Assembly (NCBI GenBank): GCA_013420905.1
Contig: JAAXNY010000008.1
Location: 3,100,001-3,164,000, forward strand
Source: Collybia mongolica
Taxonomy: Eukaryota; Basidiomycota; Agaricomycetes; Agaricales; Clitocybaceae
Direction: 5' to 3'
DNA length: 64,000 nucleotides
Under the pieces are notes generated by a model. The model had not been told where the DNA came from, made no database searches, and saw only the letters and a list, made by a program, of their open reading frames with translations. This document shows, piece after piece, positions 63,606 to 64,000 of the stretch. The position numbers and the translations under genes were made by a program. Each line of letters starts with the position of its first letter. Positions within the stretch are counted from its first letter, which is position 1.

Positions 63606-64000
63606 TGCTATGAAATGTAATCCCTTACACACACACACCAAACTTAACAATCAACACACGAACAGTAGGAATCGCCTGTTTTGAGTTCGGGTTCAAGTGC
63701 TTAGAAGCACTAAGCTTTGAATAGTACTAGCCAAAGCCCTTTTCAATGATCTCCCAACGGGTTTGATTCAGACAAAAGCTTCAACACAGGTTTATAAACC
63801 TGCTAGGTATATTTATAATATTTCTCGATCCAATAGACTGGGTACCAAGTGTACGTTCAATTATTAATGATCCCAAACGGATCTGTAAGTCCAAGCGACT
63901 TATCAAACAATACAGTGCCAAGTGCACTAAGGCCAAGTGCCTAGTAATTCCAACGGACAATACGGTACTAAGTTCCAAGTGAACTAAGTTTCTTTAATTC
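63606..64000. other. Sequence interrupting the gypsy element, unclassified
   Basis: The gypsy frame stops abruptly at about 63,605. The following AT-rich sequence has repeated CAAGTG and GTACCAAGTG words (AAGTGC, CCAAGTG) and no coding capacity. It may be another LTR inserted into the gypsy element; it runs off the window. Confidence 0.4.

Overview
The window looks like chromosomal DNA of a filamentous basidiomycete, most likely an Agaricomycete. The evidence is many short introns of about 45-60 bp with GT..AG borders, a class I hydrophobin, secreted aryl-alcohol-oxidase-like GMC oxidoreductases, a DUF6532-type gene, and fungal transposons of the Tad-like LINE, Ty3/gypsy, Ty1/copia, hAT and Tc1/mariner classes.

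Region 1 (1 to about 15,000) is gene-dense. On the minus strand lies the 5' part of a VPS10/sortilin gene, cut by the window edge. Then come a small unrecognised gene, a small multi-pass membrane protein, a J-domain protein with a probable mitochondrial presequence, a tRNA-Ile(AAU), a secreted family S28 serine peptidase (minus strand) and two tandem GMC oxidoreductases. The two GMC genes share all nine intron positions, so they are a tandem duplication. The S28 peptidase and both GMC proteins carry signal peptides, consistent with extracellular breakdown of plant material or protein.

Region 2 (about 15,300-37,600) is a transposon graveyard. It holds a gypsy remnant and a DUF6532-type gene split by a nearly full-length 6.2 kb LINE that has a perfect 15-bp target-site duplication. 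A second, 5'-truncated LINE lies in the opposite orientation with its own 15-bp duplication. It sits inside an inserted sequence that itself interrupts an unclassified dispersed repeat (family B). Further on are a four-unit tandem array, a repeat of unknown class (family A), a third LINE fragment and a 5'-truncated copia element.

Region 3 (37,800-41,050) is a small gene island with a fumarylacetoacetate hydrolase-family gene that has an apparent signal peptide and a hydrophobin gene. A short C-terminal exon at about 41.9-42.1 kb ends abruptly where a hAT-like element begins.

Region 4 (42,100-64,000) is again repeats. Two hAT-like elements lie in inverted orientation. A foldback-type element (family C) is interrupted by a 4 kb hAT with an 8-bp duplication TTAAGGGG, and a Tc1/mariner element with an intact DD34E transposase is inserted into the terminal TA of that hAT. 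Then follow more copies of families A, B and C, a minisatellite, and a gypsy LTR with an adjacent chromodomain integrase end. Comparing filled and empty copies inside the window gives exact borders for several elements and a partial order of insertion events.

Multigene cooperation is limited. The GMC pair and the S28 peptidase suggest a secretory lignocellulose or protein-degrading lifestyle. Most of the rest records mobile-element activity. Exon models for the GMC pair, J-protein, hydrophobin and FAH genes were worked out by eye and keep frame throughout. Those of VPS10 and S28 are partial, and no database search was possible.
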